Assembly: GCF_000177375.1 (NCBI RefSeq)
Contig: NZ_ADFR01000002.1
Coordinates: forward strand, 186,001-250,000
From: Bulleidia extructa W1219
GTDB taxonomy: Bacteria; Bacillota_I; Bacilli_A; Erysipelotrichales; Erysipelotrichaceae
Length of the DNA: 64,000 nucleotides
Reading direction: 5' to 3'
Numbering within the stretch: position 1 is the first letter of the stretch; every line of letters begins with the position of its first letter. Below, piece by piece: positions 51,433 through 62,064 of this stretch. The notes under the pieces were generated by a model. It was given only the letters and a program-made list of their open reading frames with translations. It was not told the DNA's origin and ran no database searches. Made by a program: the position numbers and the translations under genes.

Positions 51433-52593
51433 ATGTTCCAAAAAACAACAAGTTCACAATTTTTAGAATATGGGTTTGTCTCCAGAGAAATTCCAAAAAA
51501 CCATTTGGAGAAACAAGACTATACTATCTACAAGGAAAACACAACCCGGTTGTTTTCTTATTCCAAACCCATTTACATAGAACCGATGGAAGGAATGGCT
51601 TTATTACATATTGCTGAAGATACTTCTTTAGACAAAATCAAGACCTTTGTTCTCCACCGCAATATTTGTATTTACCCGGGGAATGCCTTTGCTTTAGTCA
51701 GCATGGGAAACTATATTGTTTATAACTTATATCTTCCCAAGGATATCGAAATAAAAAAGATCACCCTTGAACATCCCCTTTTATATCATCGAATCAAGCC
51801 GACCATTCGTATTCAAGAACTATTAGCCTATTACTATGTTGTCAAAAGTCCTCATTATCAGTTCAAAGGAGAAGTACATCCTTATTATGAATTAACTTTT
51901 GTGGATCAAGGACAATTGGAAACTAAAGTGGAAGATGAAACGTTCACCCTGAAAGCTAATGACTGTTTATTCTATGGTCCTGGAGAATTCCATACACAAG
52001 AAGTCACTTCTGATAGCCCCTGTTCCTACTTGACTGCTATTTTTGAAGCTGATGGATTACGCCAAGATGAATTGGTTAAAAAAATTTATCACTGCAACCG
52101 CGAAGAAATCCAGTTATTACAACAATTTGTCAAATACACCGAATTTAAAAATGAGTATCAAAGTGATTTACTAATTTCCAGTTTAGAAACCTTTCTCATT
52201 CAGCTTCAAAGCCATATGGGATATTCTACCCAAAAGATCAGTTCACCAGCTAACCAACATTATGAAAACGGCTTATTAGAGGAAATCGTGCAATACATTA
52301 ATTCTCATCTATATGATCCATTGCCGATTGAATCCCTGTGCGATAATTTCGCTGTTTCCAGAAGCACTTTGCAAAACCTATTTAAGAATTATATGAATAT
52401 CACACCAAAAGCCTACATTAACCATGAAAAATTAAACCTGAGTCGCCTATTGATTCGAGATGGAAAATACTCCGTGACTCAAGTAGCTAATTTGCTGGGT
52501 TTTAATTCCATTCATTATTTCTCACGGAAATTCACACAAAAATTCCATATCAATCCTAGTGAATACGCCAAAAAAATTTATGATCAACTCTAA
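51433..52593 (+). CDS. AraC-family transcriptional regulator
   Basis: 386 residues. A cupin-like sensor lies at about 150-195 (HPYYELTFVDQGQLETKVED, GPGEFHTQEV), and the C-terminal pair of helix-turn-helix units at about 285-386 (IESLCDNFAVSRSTLQNLFK, and VTQVANLLGFNSIHYFSRKF). The N-terminal 140 residues are unusual for the family and may be an extra sensor. GGAGG ribosome-binding site. It is divergent from the IIB-IIC-IID operon and flanked by IIA/agaS, so it probably activates this locus in response to the sugar. Confidence 0.9.
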   Translation: MFQKTTSSQFLEYGFVSREIPKNHLEKQDYTIYKENTTRLFSYSKPIYIEPMEGMALLHIAEDTSLDKIKTFVLHRNICIYPGNAFALVSMGNYIVYNLYLPKDIEIKKITLEHPLLYHRIKPTIRIQELLAYYYVVKSPHYQFKGEVHPYYELTFVDQGQLETKVEDETFTLKANDCLFYGPGEFHTQEVTSDSPCSYLTAIFEADGLRQDELVKKIYHCNREEIQLLQQFVKYTEFKNEYQSDLLISSLETFLIQLQSHMGYSTQKISSPANQHYENGLLEEIVQYINSHLYDPLPIESLCDNFAVSRSTLQNLFKNYMNITPKAYINHEKLNLSRLLIRDGKYSVTQVANLLGFNSIHYFSRKFTQKFHINPSEYAKKIYDQL

Positions 52594-52594
52594 A

Positions 52595-52617
52595 GAAGCG
52601 AAAGCTTCTTTTTATTA
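52595..52617 (+). terminator. Terminator of the AraC-family gene
   Basis: GAAGC-GAAA-GCTTC followed by TTTTTATT. Confidence 0.75.
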
Positions 52618-52642
52618 AAAAAGAGTAGCTCTCACTACTCTT
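52612..52642 (-). terminator. Terminator of the IIA gene
   Basis: Minus-strand AAGAGTAG/CTACTCTT stem followed by TTTTTTAAT. Confidence 0.75.
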
Positions 52643-53075
52643 AAATACCATCTTCGATTTCAACTTCTTCCCGTTCAACAAATTCATACTTCATGGTCTG
52701 ATCATGTCCTGTTTGAACCAATTGATCTGCCAAAGCATCCACGCTTTCCGAAAATTGACGTACCAAGTTTCCTTCAACGATCATACCTAAGTTTGTTCCG
52801 GCAATCACACGAATTTCCTTTTCTGGATGAGCTACGCTCAATTCAACCGACACTTTAAACGGAGATCCCCCTAACAAATCAGTTAAAATCAAAATACTTT
52901 CACAATCCTTCAATTGTTCTAGTGCACTTTCTAAATTTTTCTTTAAATCATCTGTGCTATGATTTTTCTCAAAATCAACCGGCACATAGTGATCAGGGTG
53001 CCCTGCAATCAATTCTACAGATGAGGTCATTCCCGTTGCAAAATGGCCATGACCACTAACTATCATTCCAATCAT
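52641..53075 (-). CDS. PTS mannose-family IIA component
   Basis: 144 residues. Active-site His 9 in MIVSGHGHFATGM; LTDLLGGSPFKVSVELS near residue 65 is the IIA signature. Accepts phosphate from HPr and donates it to IIB (50763-51239). It is 12 bp downstream of the agaS-like gene and on the other side of the regulator from the other PTS parts. Confidence 0.93.
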   Translation of the reverse strand: MIGMIVSGHGHFATGMTSSVELIAGHPDHYVPVDFEKNHSTDDLKKNLESALEQLKDCESILILTDLLGGSPFKVSVELSVAHPEKEIRVIAGTNLGMIVEGNLVRQFSESVDALADQLVQTGHDQTMKYEFVEREEVEIEDGI

Positions 53076-53087
53076 ACAAATCTCCTC

Positions 53088-54263
53088 CTATTTACTATAT
53101 GGATATAATATAACACCTTTCACCACACGATTCACCTCTCCGGTTGGACATGGATTATCCGGTGTAATGGACAAAGACAAAGATTTAAATAAGGCAATCA
53201 ATTGAGCTATGGTGATATAGGCTAATCCATTCACTACATTATCTCTTGCTTGACCTTCAAAACAATAATACCAATCAGCCAATTCTTTCGCTTCTAAAGA
53301 AGCTGCATTCGCAACAACTAAAATCTTATTCCCTTTACGCTGAACCGCCATTTCTTTCAGTAAATCCAATTCATATTGACGTTGGTAAATATGGTCTGAT
53401 AAGTATAGCACCGTTAATGTAGTATCATCAATAATACTCTTTGGACCATGACGGAACCCTAGCGGTGTATCAAACATGGTTACTACCCTACCGGCCGTTA
53501 ACTCCAACATCTTCAAAGCGGACTCTTGAGCAACCCCTTTTTGAGTATTAGTTCCTAAATACACAATTCTTTCAAAGTTATATTGTTGCACCATATCTTG
53601 CGCTAAATGGAAGTCGGTTTCCAACCATTTTTCAACCGTAGATGCAAGATGTTCAACAGACTTAACCAATTCTTCATATTCCTCTTTTGCAAAAGCCAAT
53701 AAAGTAGCTAAATACATGTTGGAATAACTGGAAGTCATCGCAAAGCTTTGATCCAATGTTTCTGGTGTTAAATTAATAGCAAAGCAACGATCTCCTTCTT
53801 TATTGGCTCTTAAACTCAAAGCCCCATCCTTGTTACAAGTAATAAAAAGATGATGCACTTTCGGATTTACCGCTTCTACTGATTGAATCGCCCCAATACT
53901 TTCCGGAGAATCTCCCGAACGCCCATAGCTTACCAATAAAGTTGGCTTCGTTGCTGAAATAAAATTTTCAGGACTAGCAGTTAAATCAGTGGTCGCATAA
54001 CTCTTTACTTTATAGTCATAGAAACGATTTAGATAGGAATAAACACTATTGCCCACAAATTCACTTGTCCCGGCTCCAGTTAATACAATATCAAAGTCTT
54101 CTTGTTTCGTTGTCTTTTCAATAAATTTTGTCAATTCTTGGCGAATTTGTCCCACTTGTCGCAACGTTTTGCGCCATGTGGAAGGCTGTTGAGCAATTTC
54201 CTTAGCGGTGAAAATTGCCTTGTTTTTTACTAGTATTTCTTCACTTAAATTAAAAGTTTTCAT
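53088..54263 (-). CDS. agaS: SIS-domain amino-sugar isomerase/deaminase, AgaS-like
   Basis: 391 residues starting MKTFNLSEEILVKNKAIFTA. Two SIS domains: FDIVLTGAGTSEFVGNSVYS with LLVSYGRSGDSPESIGA, and RIVYLGTNTQKGVAQESALK with TPLGFRHGPKSI. AgaS proteins convert galactosamine-6-phosphate to tagatose-6-phosphate with ammonia release. The start at 54263 follows GGAGGTACGT. Next to the deacetylase and PTS it makes GalNAc/galactosamine use the best reading; glucosamine-type use remains possible. Confidence 0.85.
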   Translation of the reverse strand: MKTFNLSEEILVKNKAIFTAKEIAQQPSTWRKTLRQVGQIRQELTKFIEKTTKQEDFDIVLTGAGTSEFVGNSVYSYLNRFYDYKVKSYATTDLTASPENFISATKPTLLVSYGRSGDSPESIGAIQSVEAVNPKVHHLFITCNKDGALSLRANKEGDRCFAINLTPETLDQSFAMTSSYSNMYLATLLAFAKEEYEELVKSVEHLASTVEKWLETDFHLAQDMVQQYNFERIVYLGTNTQKGVAQESALKMLELTAGRVVTMFDTPLGFRHGPKSIIDDTTLTVLYLSDHIYQRQYELDLLKEMAVQRKGNKILVVANAASLEAKELADWYYCFEGQARDNVVNGLAYITIAQLIALFKSLSLSITPDNPCPTGEVNRVVKGVILYPYSK

Positions 54264-54410
54264 ACGTACCTCCATTCATATTGATTATATCAACTTGCAG
54301 AATACTTTTATTGTTTTCATTAAAAACTATCAATCATAAACGAAAAAGTGCAAACACATTCAGAGTATCCTCATTTCAAACGTGGTAAGATTATTAAAAA
54401 GGAGAGCATT

Positions 54411-55556
54411 ATGTATATCAAAAGTACAAAAGTTTGGCTAGCTGGATCATTCCACCCAGCTACACTTCACTTGGAAGACAAAAAAATACTAGACATTCTT
54501 CCTTATGATTTTGAAGTTTGTGATCAAGACTATGGTCACTTGAGAATTGTTCCGGGTTTCATTGATATCCATTGTCACGGCGCTTATGGTTATGATACCA
54601 ACTACGCTCAAGAAGAAGGTTTAAAACAATGGGCTAAGAAAATTGTGAAAGAAGGTGTTACCGGTTTCCTATCCACTACAATCACGGAATTAAATCCCGT
54701 TTTAACAAAAGCGGTTCAAAACGTTCGTCATGTTAAAGAAACCCATGTGGCCGGTCGTGATGGTGCAGATATTTTAGGGATTCATTTTGAAGGACCTTAC
54801 TTAGATATGAAATATAAAGGAGCTCAACCTCCCGAAGCTATTGTGCAAGGAACTATTGAAGAATTCAAACATTATCAAAAAGAGTCCGGCAATTTGATCA
54901 AAGTCATTACTATGGCTCCTGAACACGATCCTGACTATGCTTTAACTAAATATGCCAGTCAACATGGGGTGGTTGTTTCGGTCGGTCATAGTGGAGCTAC
55001 TTATAATGAGGCTTTGCTGGCCTTTGCGAACGGTGCTATGAGTGTCACACATACTTTTAACGGTCAATCCCCATTTAACCATCGTGCTAACGGAGTAGCC
55101 GGTGCCGCTTTACGTTTAAGAAACGTTTATAGTGAAATTATTTGTGATGGGCAACACTGTACCCCGGAAGCTTTGAATATTTTCTTCCAGACAAAAGGTA
55201 GTCATTATGGTGTTATGATTTCAGATGCTTTGATGGCTAAGGGACTACCAAAAGGAACCAAGTTCCAATTTGGCGGTCATGAAGTTCAGATTGATCAAAA
55301 CGGGTTGGCTCACTTAACAGAAACAGGTGGCATTGCCGGATCTACTTTAAGTTTAAACAATGGTTTACGTATCTTAGTGGAAGAAGCGTTAGTACCATTT
55401 GAAACAGCTATTAATAGTTGTACGCTCAATCCAGCCACTTTATTAGGAATGGATGACCATTTAGGTAAGATCGTAGCAGGATATGATGCCGACTTAGTTA
55501 TTTTAGGGGATGATTACTCGGTTGTTGATACGTATTGTAAAGGTATAAAGCAATAA
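54411..55556 (+). CDS. nagA: N-acetylglucosamine/galactosamine-6-phosphate deacetylase
   Basis: 381 residues starting MYIKSTKVWLAGSF. Amidohydrolase fold: VPGFIDIHCHGAYGYDTNY (HxH) near residue 51, GIHFEGPYLD (metal Glu) near 123, VSVGHSGATY and VTHTFNGQSPFNHR (His), and MISDALMAKG (catalytic Asp). Removes acetate from the incoming GlcNAc-6-P or GalNAc-6-P before AgaS. AAAGGAGAG at the right distance supports the ATG at 54411; an upstream in-frame start at 54348 precedes that site. Confidence 0.93.
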   Translation: MYIKSTKVWLAGSFHPATLHLEDKKILDILPYDFEVCDQDYGHLRIVPGFIDIHCHGAYGYDTNYAQEEGLKQWAKKIVKEGVTGFLSTTITELNPVLTKAVQNVRHVKETHVAGRDGADILGIHFEGPYLDMKYKGAQPPEAIVQGTIEEFKHYQKESGNLIKVITMAPEHDPDYALTKYASQHGVVVSVGHSGATYNEALLAFANGAMSVTHTFNGQSPFNHRANGVAGAALRLRNVYSEIICDGQHCTPEALNIFFQTKGSHYGVMISDALMAKGLPKGTKFQFGGHEVQIDQNGLAHLTETGGIAGSTLSLNNGLRILVEEALVPFETAINSCTLNPATLLGMDDHLGKIVAGYDADLVILGDDYSVVDTYCKGIKQ

Positions 55557-55559
55557 AAC

Positions 55560-56099
55560 ATGGCTAATACGGCACGAAGCCCTATTGCTGGGCATAATAT
55601 CTATTTAAACGAACATAACCAGAAAGTTCTTTTCGATCCGATCACCAAAACCGGTTATCTCATTCGAGAAACAGAAGCACAAAAATTCACTTTATACCAT
55701 AATCGATGGATATTAGCATTGGCTATTGGGATTCTAGTCTATTCTTTCACCGATAAAATTCCTTTATCCATTCTAACCAGTTTTCTCTATGGAGCCATTC
55801 AAGAATATCGATATAGAAAGGTATGGTTACCGGGTTTAACCCAATATCCTAATTTTAAACCCAAAAATAAAGTAGCATTTATTCAAGGCTTGATCCAACA
55901 AAATAAGATTTGGGACTGTTTAGTGTTAGGGATTGCTTTTCTAACTTTTGGAATTCTATTTGTCATCAATGGGATTCAAAAACATAATGGCCCTATTCTT
56001 ATCGGCTTTGAAGTCATCGTTATGATAGCTACCTCATGGAAAGCTATCCAATACTTTATTGCCTTTTACAAGTTACTAAAACTGAAAAAGAAGCACTAA
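55560..56099 (+). CDS. Membrane protein of unknown function
   Basis: 179 residues with about four transmembrane helices in two pairs (about 50-85 and 120-170), the second ending in a KLLKLKKKH tail. It begins 3 bp after nagA with no clear ribosome-binding site of its own, so it is probably translated by coupling. No recognised domain. It may be part of the amino-sugar operon or simply downstream. Confidence 0.75.
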   Translation: MANTARSPIAGHNIYLNEHNQKVLFDPITKTGYLIRETEAQKFTLYHNRWILALAIGILVYSFTDKIPLSILTSFLYGAIQEYRYRKVWLPGLTQYPNFKPKNKVAFIQGLIQQNKIWDCLVLGIAFLTFGILFVINGIQKHNGPILIGFEVIVMIATSWKAIQYFIAFYKLLKLKKKH

Positions 56100-56114
56100 A
56101 CAGTGCTTCTTTTC
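56089..56114 (+). terminator. Terminator of the nagA operon
   Basis: AGAAGCACT-AAAC-AGTGCTTCT followed by TTTC, beginning within the last codons of the membrane protein. Confidence 0.8.
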
Positions 56115-56296
56115 ATAATCTGAAAATCCATAGATAAAATAAGCTAGATATCATCTCTTAACGAACAAAACTTTTCAAATCAATCAACCAAAGGCTCATT
56201 TCTCTAACCTTTTACCGGCTGGATTATACTTATTTATCAAAAAGATAACCAATGTTTTTATTTTACATTTTTGTGTCAAATCAAACTTTATCCCTA

Positions 56297-56328
56297 CAAA
56301 AAAAGAGCAGCTGAATGAAGCTACTCTC
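56297..56328 (-). terminator. Terminator of the str operon
   Basis: Minus-strand AGAGTAGCT/AGCTGCTCTT stem followed by TTTTTT, downstream of tuf. Confidence 0.8.
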
Positions 56329-56344
56329 CTTATAAACTTTTCAA

Positions 56345-57538
56345 TTACTTAATGATTTCTGTAATAGAACCGGAACCAACCGTACGTCCACCTTCACGGA
56401 TAGAGAAACGAGTACCTTGTTCAATAGCAATAGGAGCTAATAAGGTTACGTTCATTGTCACGTTATCACCAGGCATACATAAGTCTGTTCCTTCTGGTAA
56501 TGTAATCACACCTGTCACGTCCGTTGTACGGAAGTAGAATTGAGGGCGGTAGTTAGAGACGAAAGGAGTATGACGTCCGCCTTCTTCCTTTGTTAATACG
56601 TACACTTGAGCCTTGAATTCAGTATGAGGTGTAACAGAACCAGGTTTAGCTAATACTTGACCACGTTCAATTTCATCACGGTTGATACCACGCAATAATG
56701 CACCAATGTTATCGCCGGCTTGAGCGAAATCTAACATCTTACGGAACATTTCAATACCAGTAACAACTGTCTTACGAGTATCATGAATACCAACGATTTC
56801 AACTTCATCGTTTAAGTTCAATTTACCACGTTCAACACGTCCTGTTGCAACCGTACCACGACCTGTAATGGTGAATACATCTTCAACAGCCATTAAGAAA
56901 GGTTTGTCAAATTCATGTTCAGGAGCTGGAATATAAGTATCAACAGCATCTAATAATTCCTTGATAGCTGGTGTCCACTTTGGATCATCTTGTAAAGCTT
57001 GGAATGCTGAACCACGAATCACTGGAGCATTGTCTCCATCATAACCATATTCAGAAAGAAGTTCACGAACTTCCATTTCAACTAAATCAATCAATTCCTC
57101 ATCATCGACCATATCACACTTGTTTAAGAAAACAACGATCTTAGGAATACCAACCTGGCGACCCAATAAGATATGTTCACGAGTTTGAGGCATTGGTCCA
57201 TCTGTAGCAGCCACTACTAAGATAGCACCATCCATTTGAGCAGCCCCAGTAATCATGTTCTTAACATAGTCAGCGTGACCTGGGCAGTCAACGTGAGCAT
57301 AGTGACGAGTCTTTGTTTGATATTCAACGTGAGCGGAATTGATCGTGATACCACGAGCCTTTTCTTCTGGAGCTCCATCGATCTTATCGTATGCCTCGAA
57401 ATTAGCCTTACCAGCTTCTGGATGTTCCGATAAATACTTTGTGATTGCTGCTGTTAAAGTTGTTTTACCGTGGTCAACGTGACCAATAGTACCAACGTTA
57501 ACATGTTCTAGCGATCGGTCAAAATGTTCCTTTGCCAT
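56345..57538 (-). CDS. tuf: Elongation factor Tu
   Basis: 397 residues. GTPase that delivers aminoacyl-tRNA to the ribosome. G1 [10 protein letters not shown] near residue 20, switch I region [16 protein letters not shown]3 DCPGHADY, G4 NKCDMVD, and [10 protein letters not shown] at the end. A strong AGGAGG ribosome-binding site. Last gene of rpsL-rpsG-fusA-tuf, with 87 bp between fusA and tuf that may contain an additional promoter. Confidence 0.99.
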   Translation of the reverse strand: MAKEHFDRSLEHVNVGTIGHVDHGKTTLTAAITKYLSEHPEAGKANFEAYDKIDGAPEEKARGITINSAHVEYQTKTRHYAHVDCPGHADYVKNMITGAAQMDGAILVVAATDGPMPQTREHILLGRQVGIPKIVVFLNKCDMVDDEELIDLVEMEVRELLSEYGYDGDNAPVIRGSAFQALQDDPKWTPAIKELLDAVDTYIPAPEHEFDKPFLMAVEDVFTITGRGTVATGRVERGKLNLNDEVEIVGIHDTRKTVVTGIEMFRKMLDFAQAGDNIGALLRGINRDEIERGQVLAKPGSVTPHTEFKAQVYVLTKEEGGRHTPFVSNYRPQFYFRTTDVTGVITLPEGTDLCMPGDNVTMNVTLLAPIAIEQGTRFSIREGGRTVGSGSITEIIK

Positions 57539-57625
57539 AATGTTTTTTTCCTCCTAGTATTTTATACTTTTCAGTCTAGCTTAATTTTATAGTAAGTAAC
57601 TAGACAATGCAATATTTTTCAATTC

Positions 57626-59695
57626 TTATTTTGTTGCGTTTTTCTTTACAATTTCCTCAGCAATGCTCTTTGGAACTTCTTCATAATGATCCATTAACAT
57701 GGTATAAATTCCACGCCCTTGTGTGAACGAACGCAAATCGGTCACATAACCAAACATTTCAGATAAAGGAATATATGCCTTTACCTTAATAGCATTACCT
57801 GTTTCTTCTTGTTCACGGATTTGACCACGACGTTTGGTAACGTCTCCCATAACCGCACCCAAGTAATCATTCGGAGCTGTAATATCAACCGCCATGATAG
57901 GTTCAAGAATAACCGGATTACACTTCTTAGCCGCTTCACGTAACGCCAAGGAAGCCGCAATCTTATAGGCTTGTTCTGAAGAGTCGACATCATGATAAGA
58001 ACCGTCAAATAAGACAGCTTTGATATCCACAATCGGATAGCCGGCAATCAATCCGGATTTCAAAGAATCCTCCAATCCTTGTTGAGTAGGCTTGATGTAT
58101 TCCTTAGGAACCGATCCACCGACAGTTGCGTCTTCAAATTCAAATCCCTTACCCGGATTCGGACTAAATCTAATCCAAACATCACCATATTGACCATGAC
58201 CACCCGACTGACGAACAAACTTACCTTGCACTTCAGCTTCCGAACGAATCGTTTCACGATAAGCCACTTGAGGAGCACCCGCTGTCGCATTGACCTTAAA
58301 TTCACGCTTCATACGGTCCATGATGATATCCAAATGCAATTCACCAACACCGGCAATAATAGTTTGCCCTGTTTCTTCATCGGTATATGTCTTGAACGTT
58401 GGATCTTCTTCCGCCAACTTCGCCAAAGCCTCATCCATTTTTTGCGAGTCATTCTTTGTCTTAGGTTCAACTGACATTTGAATAACCGGTTCAGGGAAAA
58501 CCATGGATTCCAAGATAATCGGAGCATTTTCAGCACATAAAGTATCTCCTGTCGAAGTATTCTTTAACCCAACTGCACCGGCAATATCACCAGCAAATAC
58601 TTCATCAATATCTGTTCTCTGGTTTGCATGCATACGAATCAAACGTCCGAAACGTTCTCTCTTATCTTTTGTAGCATTTAAAACATAACTACCAGAAGTA
58701 GCCGAACCGGAATAAACACGGAAGTATGTTAAACGACCTACGAACGGATCAGTCGCCACTTTAAAGGCCAACGCAGAGAAAGGTTCATCATCAGAAGGAT
58801 GACGTTCACTTTCCGTACCGTCTTCTAAAGTTCCCTTAATTGCCGGAATATCTGTAGGGGCCGGTAAATAATCCACAACCGCATCCAACAACAATTGAAC
58901 ACCTTTGTTCTTATAAGCCGATCCGCACATAACCGGAAAGAATTCAGAAGTCAATACACCAGCTCGAATCGCACGCTTGATTTCAGCTACAGTTGGTTCT
59001 TCCCCTTCCAAGACTTTCATCATCAATTCATCATCGTAATCCGCAATAGCTTCTAGCATTTCAGCACGCATTACTTGAGCTTCCTCTTTGAATTGCGCAT
59101 CAATTTCGTGATCTGTAAACTTTGAAGTTTCACCTTCATAATCACGCTGTTTCATTTCAACTAAGTCGATAATACCTCGGAAATCCTGTTCAGCACCAAT
59201 AGGCATTTGAATCGCTGCCGCTTTAGCCCCTAAACGATCTCCAATACTATGAACTGACATCTTAAAATCAGCTCCCGTAGCGTCCATCTTATTGGAAAAA
59301 ACAATACGAGGAACACGATACTCCGTAGCTTGACGCCAAACCGTTTCCGTTTGAGGCTCCACTCCGGCTTTAGAATCTAAAACCGTGACTGCACCATCCA
59401 AGACCCGAAGAGAACGTTCTACTTCAGCTGTAAAGTCTACGTGACCCGGTGTGTCAATGATATTGATACGTGTATCATGCCATTGACAAGTTGTCGCTGC
59501 AGAAGTGATGGTGATACCACGTTCTTGTTCTTGCGCCATCCAGTCCATTTGAGAAGCACCATCATGTGTTTCCCCAATCTTATGAATTTTACCTGTATAG
59601 AACAAGATACGTTCTGTAGTTGTTGTCTTACCGGCATCAATGTGTGCCATAATACCGATATTACGCATCTTATCTAGAGATATTTCTCTTGCCAT
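57626..59695 (-). CDS. fusA: Elongation factor G
   Basis: 689 residues, full length. Translocase GTPase. G1 [19 protein letters not shown] near residue 16, [30 protein letters not shown], and domain [26 protein letters not shown] ribosome-binding site; 17 bp after rpsG. Confidence 0.99.
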   Translation of the reverse strand: MAREISLDKMRNIGIMAHIDAGKTTTTERILFYTGKIHKIGETHDGASQMDWMAQEQERGITITSAATTCQWHDTRINIIDTPGHVDFTAEVERSLRVLDGAVTVLDSKAGVEPQTETVWRQATEYRVPRIVFSNKMDATGADFKMSVHSIGDRLGAKAAAIQMPIGAEQDFRGIIDLVEMKQRDYEGETSKFTDHEIDAQFKEEAQVMRAEMLEAIADYDDELMMKVLEGEEPTVAEIKRAIRAGVLTSEFFPVMCGSAYKNKGVQLLLDAVVDYLPAPTDIPAIKGTLEDGTESERHPSDDEPFSALAFKVATDPFVGRLTYFRVYSGSATSGSYVLNATKDKRERFGRLIRMHANQRTDIDEVFAGDIAGAVGLKNTSTGDTLCAENAPIILESMVFPEPVIQMSVEPKTKNDSQKMDEALAKLAEEDPTFKTYTDEETGQTIIAGVGELHLDIIMDRMKREFKVNATAGAPQVAYRETIRSEAEVQGKFVRQSGGHGQYGDVWIRFSPNPGKGFEFEDATVGGSVPKEYIKPTQQGLEDSLKSGLIAGYPIVDIKAVLFDGSYHDVDSSEQAYKIAASLALREAAKKCNPVILEPIMAVDITAPNDYLGAVMGDVTKRRGQIREQEETGNAIKVKAYIPLSEMFGYVTDLRSFTQGRGIYTMLMDHYEEVPKSIAEEIVKKNATK

Positions 59696-59712
59696 TCTAA
59701 ATCCTTTCTAGA

Positions 59713-60183
59713 TTACCAACGGAAGTGAGCAAATGCCTTATTCGCTTCTGCCATTCTGTGAGTATCATCTTTCTTCTTCACGGAAGCCCCAATACCATTA
59801 GCCGCATCCATGATTTCATTCGCTAATCGTTGTTCCATTGTATTTTCATGACGCAAACGGGCAAAGCTGACGATCCAACGTAATCCTAATGTCAATTTAC
59901 GTTCAGCCGAAACTTCAACAGGTACTTGGTAGTTTGCACCACCAACACGGCGAACCTTCAATTCAAGTTGAGGCATGACATTAGCCAATGCCTTTTCAAA
60001 TACTTCCATTGGATTTTCATCCGTCTTCTTTTCAATTAATGCAAACGCATCGTATAAAATTGTTTGCGCTGTACCACGCTTACCATCGATCATAATCTTG
60101 TTAATCAACTTCGTTACTAACTTTGAGTTATAGATTGGATCTGGTAGCACATCACGCTTTGCTACATAACCTTTTCTTGGCAT
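59713..60183 (-). CDS. rpsG: 30S ribosomal protein S7
   Basis: 156 residues, starting [20 protein letters not shown]. Primary 16S-binding protein of the 30S head; [20 protein letters not shown] and the C-terminal [10 protein letters not shown] are typical. 20 bp after rpsL. Confidence 0.99.
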   Translation of the reverse strand: MPRKGYVAKRDVLPDPIYNSKLVTKLINKIMIDGKRGTAQTILYDAFALIEKKTDENPMEVFEKALANVMPQLELKVRRVGGANYQVPVEVSAERKLTLGLRWIVSFARLRHENTMEQRLANEIMDAANGIGASVKKKDDTHRMAEANKAFAHFRW

Positions 60184-60203
60184 ATTCTACTTTCTCCCCT
60201 CTA

Positions 60204-60623
60204 TTACTTAGCAGCCTTCGGCTTCTTCGCTCCATATAAAGAACGTCCTTGCTTACGATCCGTAACCCCAGCACAGTCTAACGTCCCACGGATAATGTGA
60301 TAACGAACACCAGGCAAGTCCTTAACACGACCACCACGGATCATAACTACCGAGTGTTCTTGTAAATTATGTCCGATACCTGGAATGTAAGCTGTCACTT
60401 CCATACCGTTTGATAAACGGACACGGGCATACTTACGCAATGCAGAGTTAGGCTTTTTAGGTGTCATTGTACCGACACGAGTACAAACCCCTCTCTTTTG
60501 CGGACTACTTAATTTCGTAGTTTTGTTCTTCAGAGTGTTGACACCACGATTTAACGCAGGTGACTTTGACTTATAAACATTGTCTTGACGACCCTTACGA
60601 ACCAATTGATTGATTGTTGGCAT
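60204..60623 (-). CDS. rpsL: 30S ribosomal protein S12
   Basis: 139 residues. Decoding-centre protein. [20 protein letters not shown] and [14 protein letters not shown] retain the two lysines (the K43 and K88 equivalents) whose replacement causes streptomycin resistance, so the allele looks wild type. GGAG ribosome-binding site. First gene of the operon, with a structured 95-bp leader. Confidence 0.99.
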   Translation of the reverse strand: MPTINQLVRKGRQDNVYKSKSPALNRGVNTLKNKTTKLSSPQKRGVCTRVGTMTPKKPNSALRKYARVRLSNGMEVTAYIPGIGHNLQEHSVVMIRGGRVKDLPGVRYHIIRGTLDCAGVTDRKQGRSLYGAKKPKAAK

Positions 60624-60717
60624 TGTTTAGCTCCTTTCATATGCACACAGTACCTAGTGTGCCGTGCTATTCATAAATAATAACCTCGCAAAGCAAGGTT
60701 CATTCATAAGCCTATAA

Positions 60718-60747
60718 ATCATACTTCATTTTTATTTCCGATGTCAA
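60718..60747 (-). promoter_or_regulatory. Strong promoter of the str operon
   Basis: Minus-strand -35 TTGACA at 60742-60747 and -10 TATGAT at 60718-60723, 18-bp spacer. The leader that follows contains AACCTTGC/GCGAGGTT and GCACAC/GTGTGC hairpins before the rpsL ribosome-binding site. Confidence 0.8.
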
Positions 60748-60772
60748 TCAAAATTTTATTAAAATGTATATA

Positions 60773-60811
60773 CAAAAAAATCTATACGGATCTTTTTAAT
60801 CCATATAGATT
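60773..60811 (-). terminator. Terminator of the cell-wall-binding protein gene
   Basis: Minus-strand ATCTATATGGA / TCCGTATAGAT stem followed by TTTTTTT. Confidence 0.85.
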
Positions 60812-60831
60812 CCTCAATGTCTAACCAATGT

Positions 60832-61728
60832 TTATCTTAAAACACCATCACGACCAAAGTTATATACTTTACCAGCTATTTTTCTAAGTCCGGTTTCCAT
60901 ACGACCATCTGAATTAAACCAGTACATCTTTCCATCAATCCGAGCCCATCCAGTCTCTGCATGACCATCAGTATTCAAGTAATACTTACTACCTTTATAC
61001 TCAAACCACTTGGTGTCCATCACACCACCAGGACTGAAGTGGTATTTACGACCATTAATTTTTTCCCAGCCTGTCTTGTTCACTAAATTAGCATCAATAT
61101 GATATGTAAATGTTCTGTTGGATGGACTTGTCAAACTGACAAAAGCACCACCTTTTTTCTTAGCTTCTTCCTTAGCAGCGTTGATGCTGTTCACTACTTT
61201 AGAAGCTCTGGCGATTTCACCTTCAATACGGTTAATCTTTTTGTTAATCTCATCGATTTCCCCTTGAACACCCACAATGTCTTTTTTAATTCTTTCAATC
61301 GATTTTTCGTGATTTTCAATAGATATTTTCAACTTTTCGATGTCTTTTTTCTTTTTTTCAACAGATGTTTTCAACTTTTCGATGGCTTCTTCATCTTTTG
61401 GATTTTTCGCTTCTTCTGCCTTTAATTTCGCTTCCTCCGTCTTCAAATCAACTTCTGCCATCTCCAGATTCGCTTTTTCTAATTTTAATCTCGCTTCTGA
61501 TTTCTTCAATTCATCTTGACGTTTTTGAATATAATCTCCAGCCGTCTTCTTATTTTGAAGCTCTACTTCTTGATCTTTTTTCCAAGAACTTAAACTGTCA
61601 CTTGCATCCTTATAAATCTTTTGAACCACTCCGTGATCCGTTTCTTCTCTAGCCAATGTCTTCGTTGGTGCCACTATACCGGCCACCATTGCGAATGCAA
61701 ATAATAATGTCGTCATTTTTTTCAACAT
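60832..61728 (-). CDS. Secreted coiled-coil protein with choline-binding-type cell-wall repeats
   Basis: 298 residues. Signal peptide 1-26 (ending TKTLA), then a long charged coiled coil (about 45-195, rich in Lys/Glu heptads), then four cell-wall-binding repeats of about 20 residues from position 215 (TGWEKINGRKYHFSPGGVMD, WFEYKGSKYYLNTDGHAETG, WARIDGKMYWFNSDGRMETG, LRKIAGKVYNFGRDGVLR). These Trp/Tyr/Gly repeats bind teichoic-acid choline or glucans. No enzyme domain is seen, so it is probably a surface adhesin or scaffold like PspA of pneumococcus in layout. Confidence 0.9.
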   Translation of the reverse strand: MLKKMTTLLFAFAMVAGIVAPTKTLAREETDHGVVQKIYKDASDSLSSWKKDQEVELQNKKTAGDYIQKRQDELKKSEARLKLEKANLEMAEVDLKTEEAKLKAEEAKNPKDEEAIEKLKTSVEKKKKDIEKLKISIENHEKSIERIKKDIVGVQGEIDEINKKINRIEGEIARASKVVNSINAAKEEAKKKGGAFVSLTSPSNRTFTYHIDANLVNKTGWEKINGRKYHFSPGGVMDTKWFEYKGSKYYLNTDGHAETGWARIDGKMYWFNSDGRMETGLRKIAGKVYNFGRDGVLR

Positions 61729-61758
61729 AAATAAATAGCTCCTTTCTTTAGCCGGTTC

Positions 61759-61786
61759 ATTCTAACATGGTTTTTTTCAATGTCAA
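61759..61786 (-). promoter_or_regulatory. Promoter of the cell-wall-binding protein gene
   Basis: Minus-strand -35 TTGACA at 61781-61786, -10 TAGAAT at 61759-61764, 16-bp spacer. Confidence 0.7.
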
Positions 61787-62064
61787 AATAAATTGCACGT
61801 ATATCATTAAGAACCCTATTGACTGAAACAACTGTTACAGCTACATTTTTACTAATCTATGCCTAGAAAACTCTATTTCGAAGTTCATTAAACCAAACTA
61901 GTTCCTTTACTCTTGAAACTATTGAAACATCTTAACCACCGATTTGAATGATACTCCCAGTCTTCTAGAACACATTTATTTCACCTAAGCCATACTTTCT
62001 TTTATATCCACCATCTATATTTATACATTCAATTGTTTAAAATGATTCATATCAAAATTTCAAA
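61787..62064. other. Intergenic region, no gene seen
   Basis: AT-rich divergent intergenic DNA between the wall-protein promoter and the 62124 gene promoter. No supported open reading frame or RNA structure recognised. Confidence 0.4.

Noticed and set aside
58079-58474. 131-codon plus-strand frame opposite fusA
   Set aside because: Antisense to the highly conserved EF-G gene, with no start signal or recognisable product.
61099-61425. 108-codon plus-strand frame opposite the coiled-coil protein
   Set aside because: Reverse translation of Lys/Glu-rich heptads yields Phe/Ser-rich shadow frames; no ribosome-binding site.
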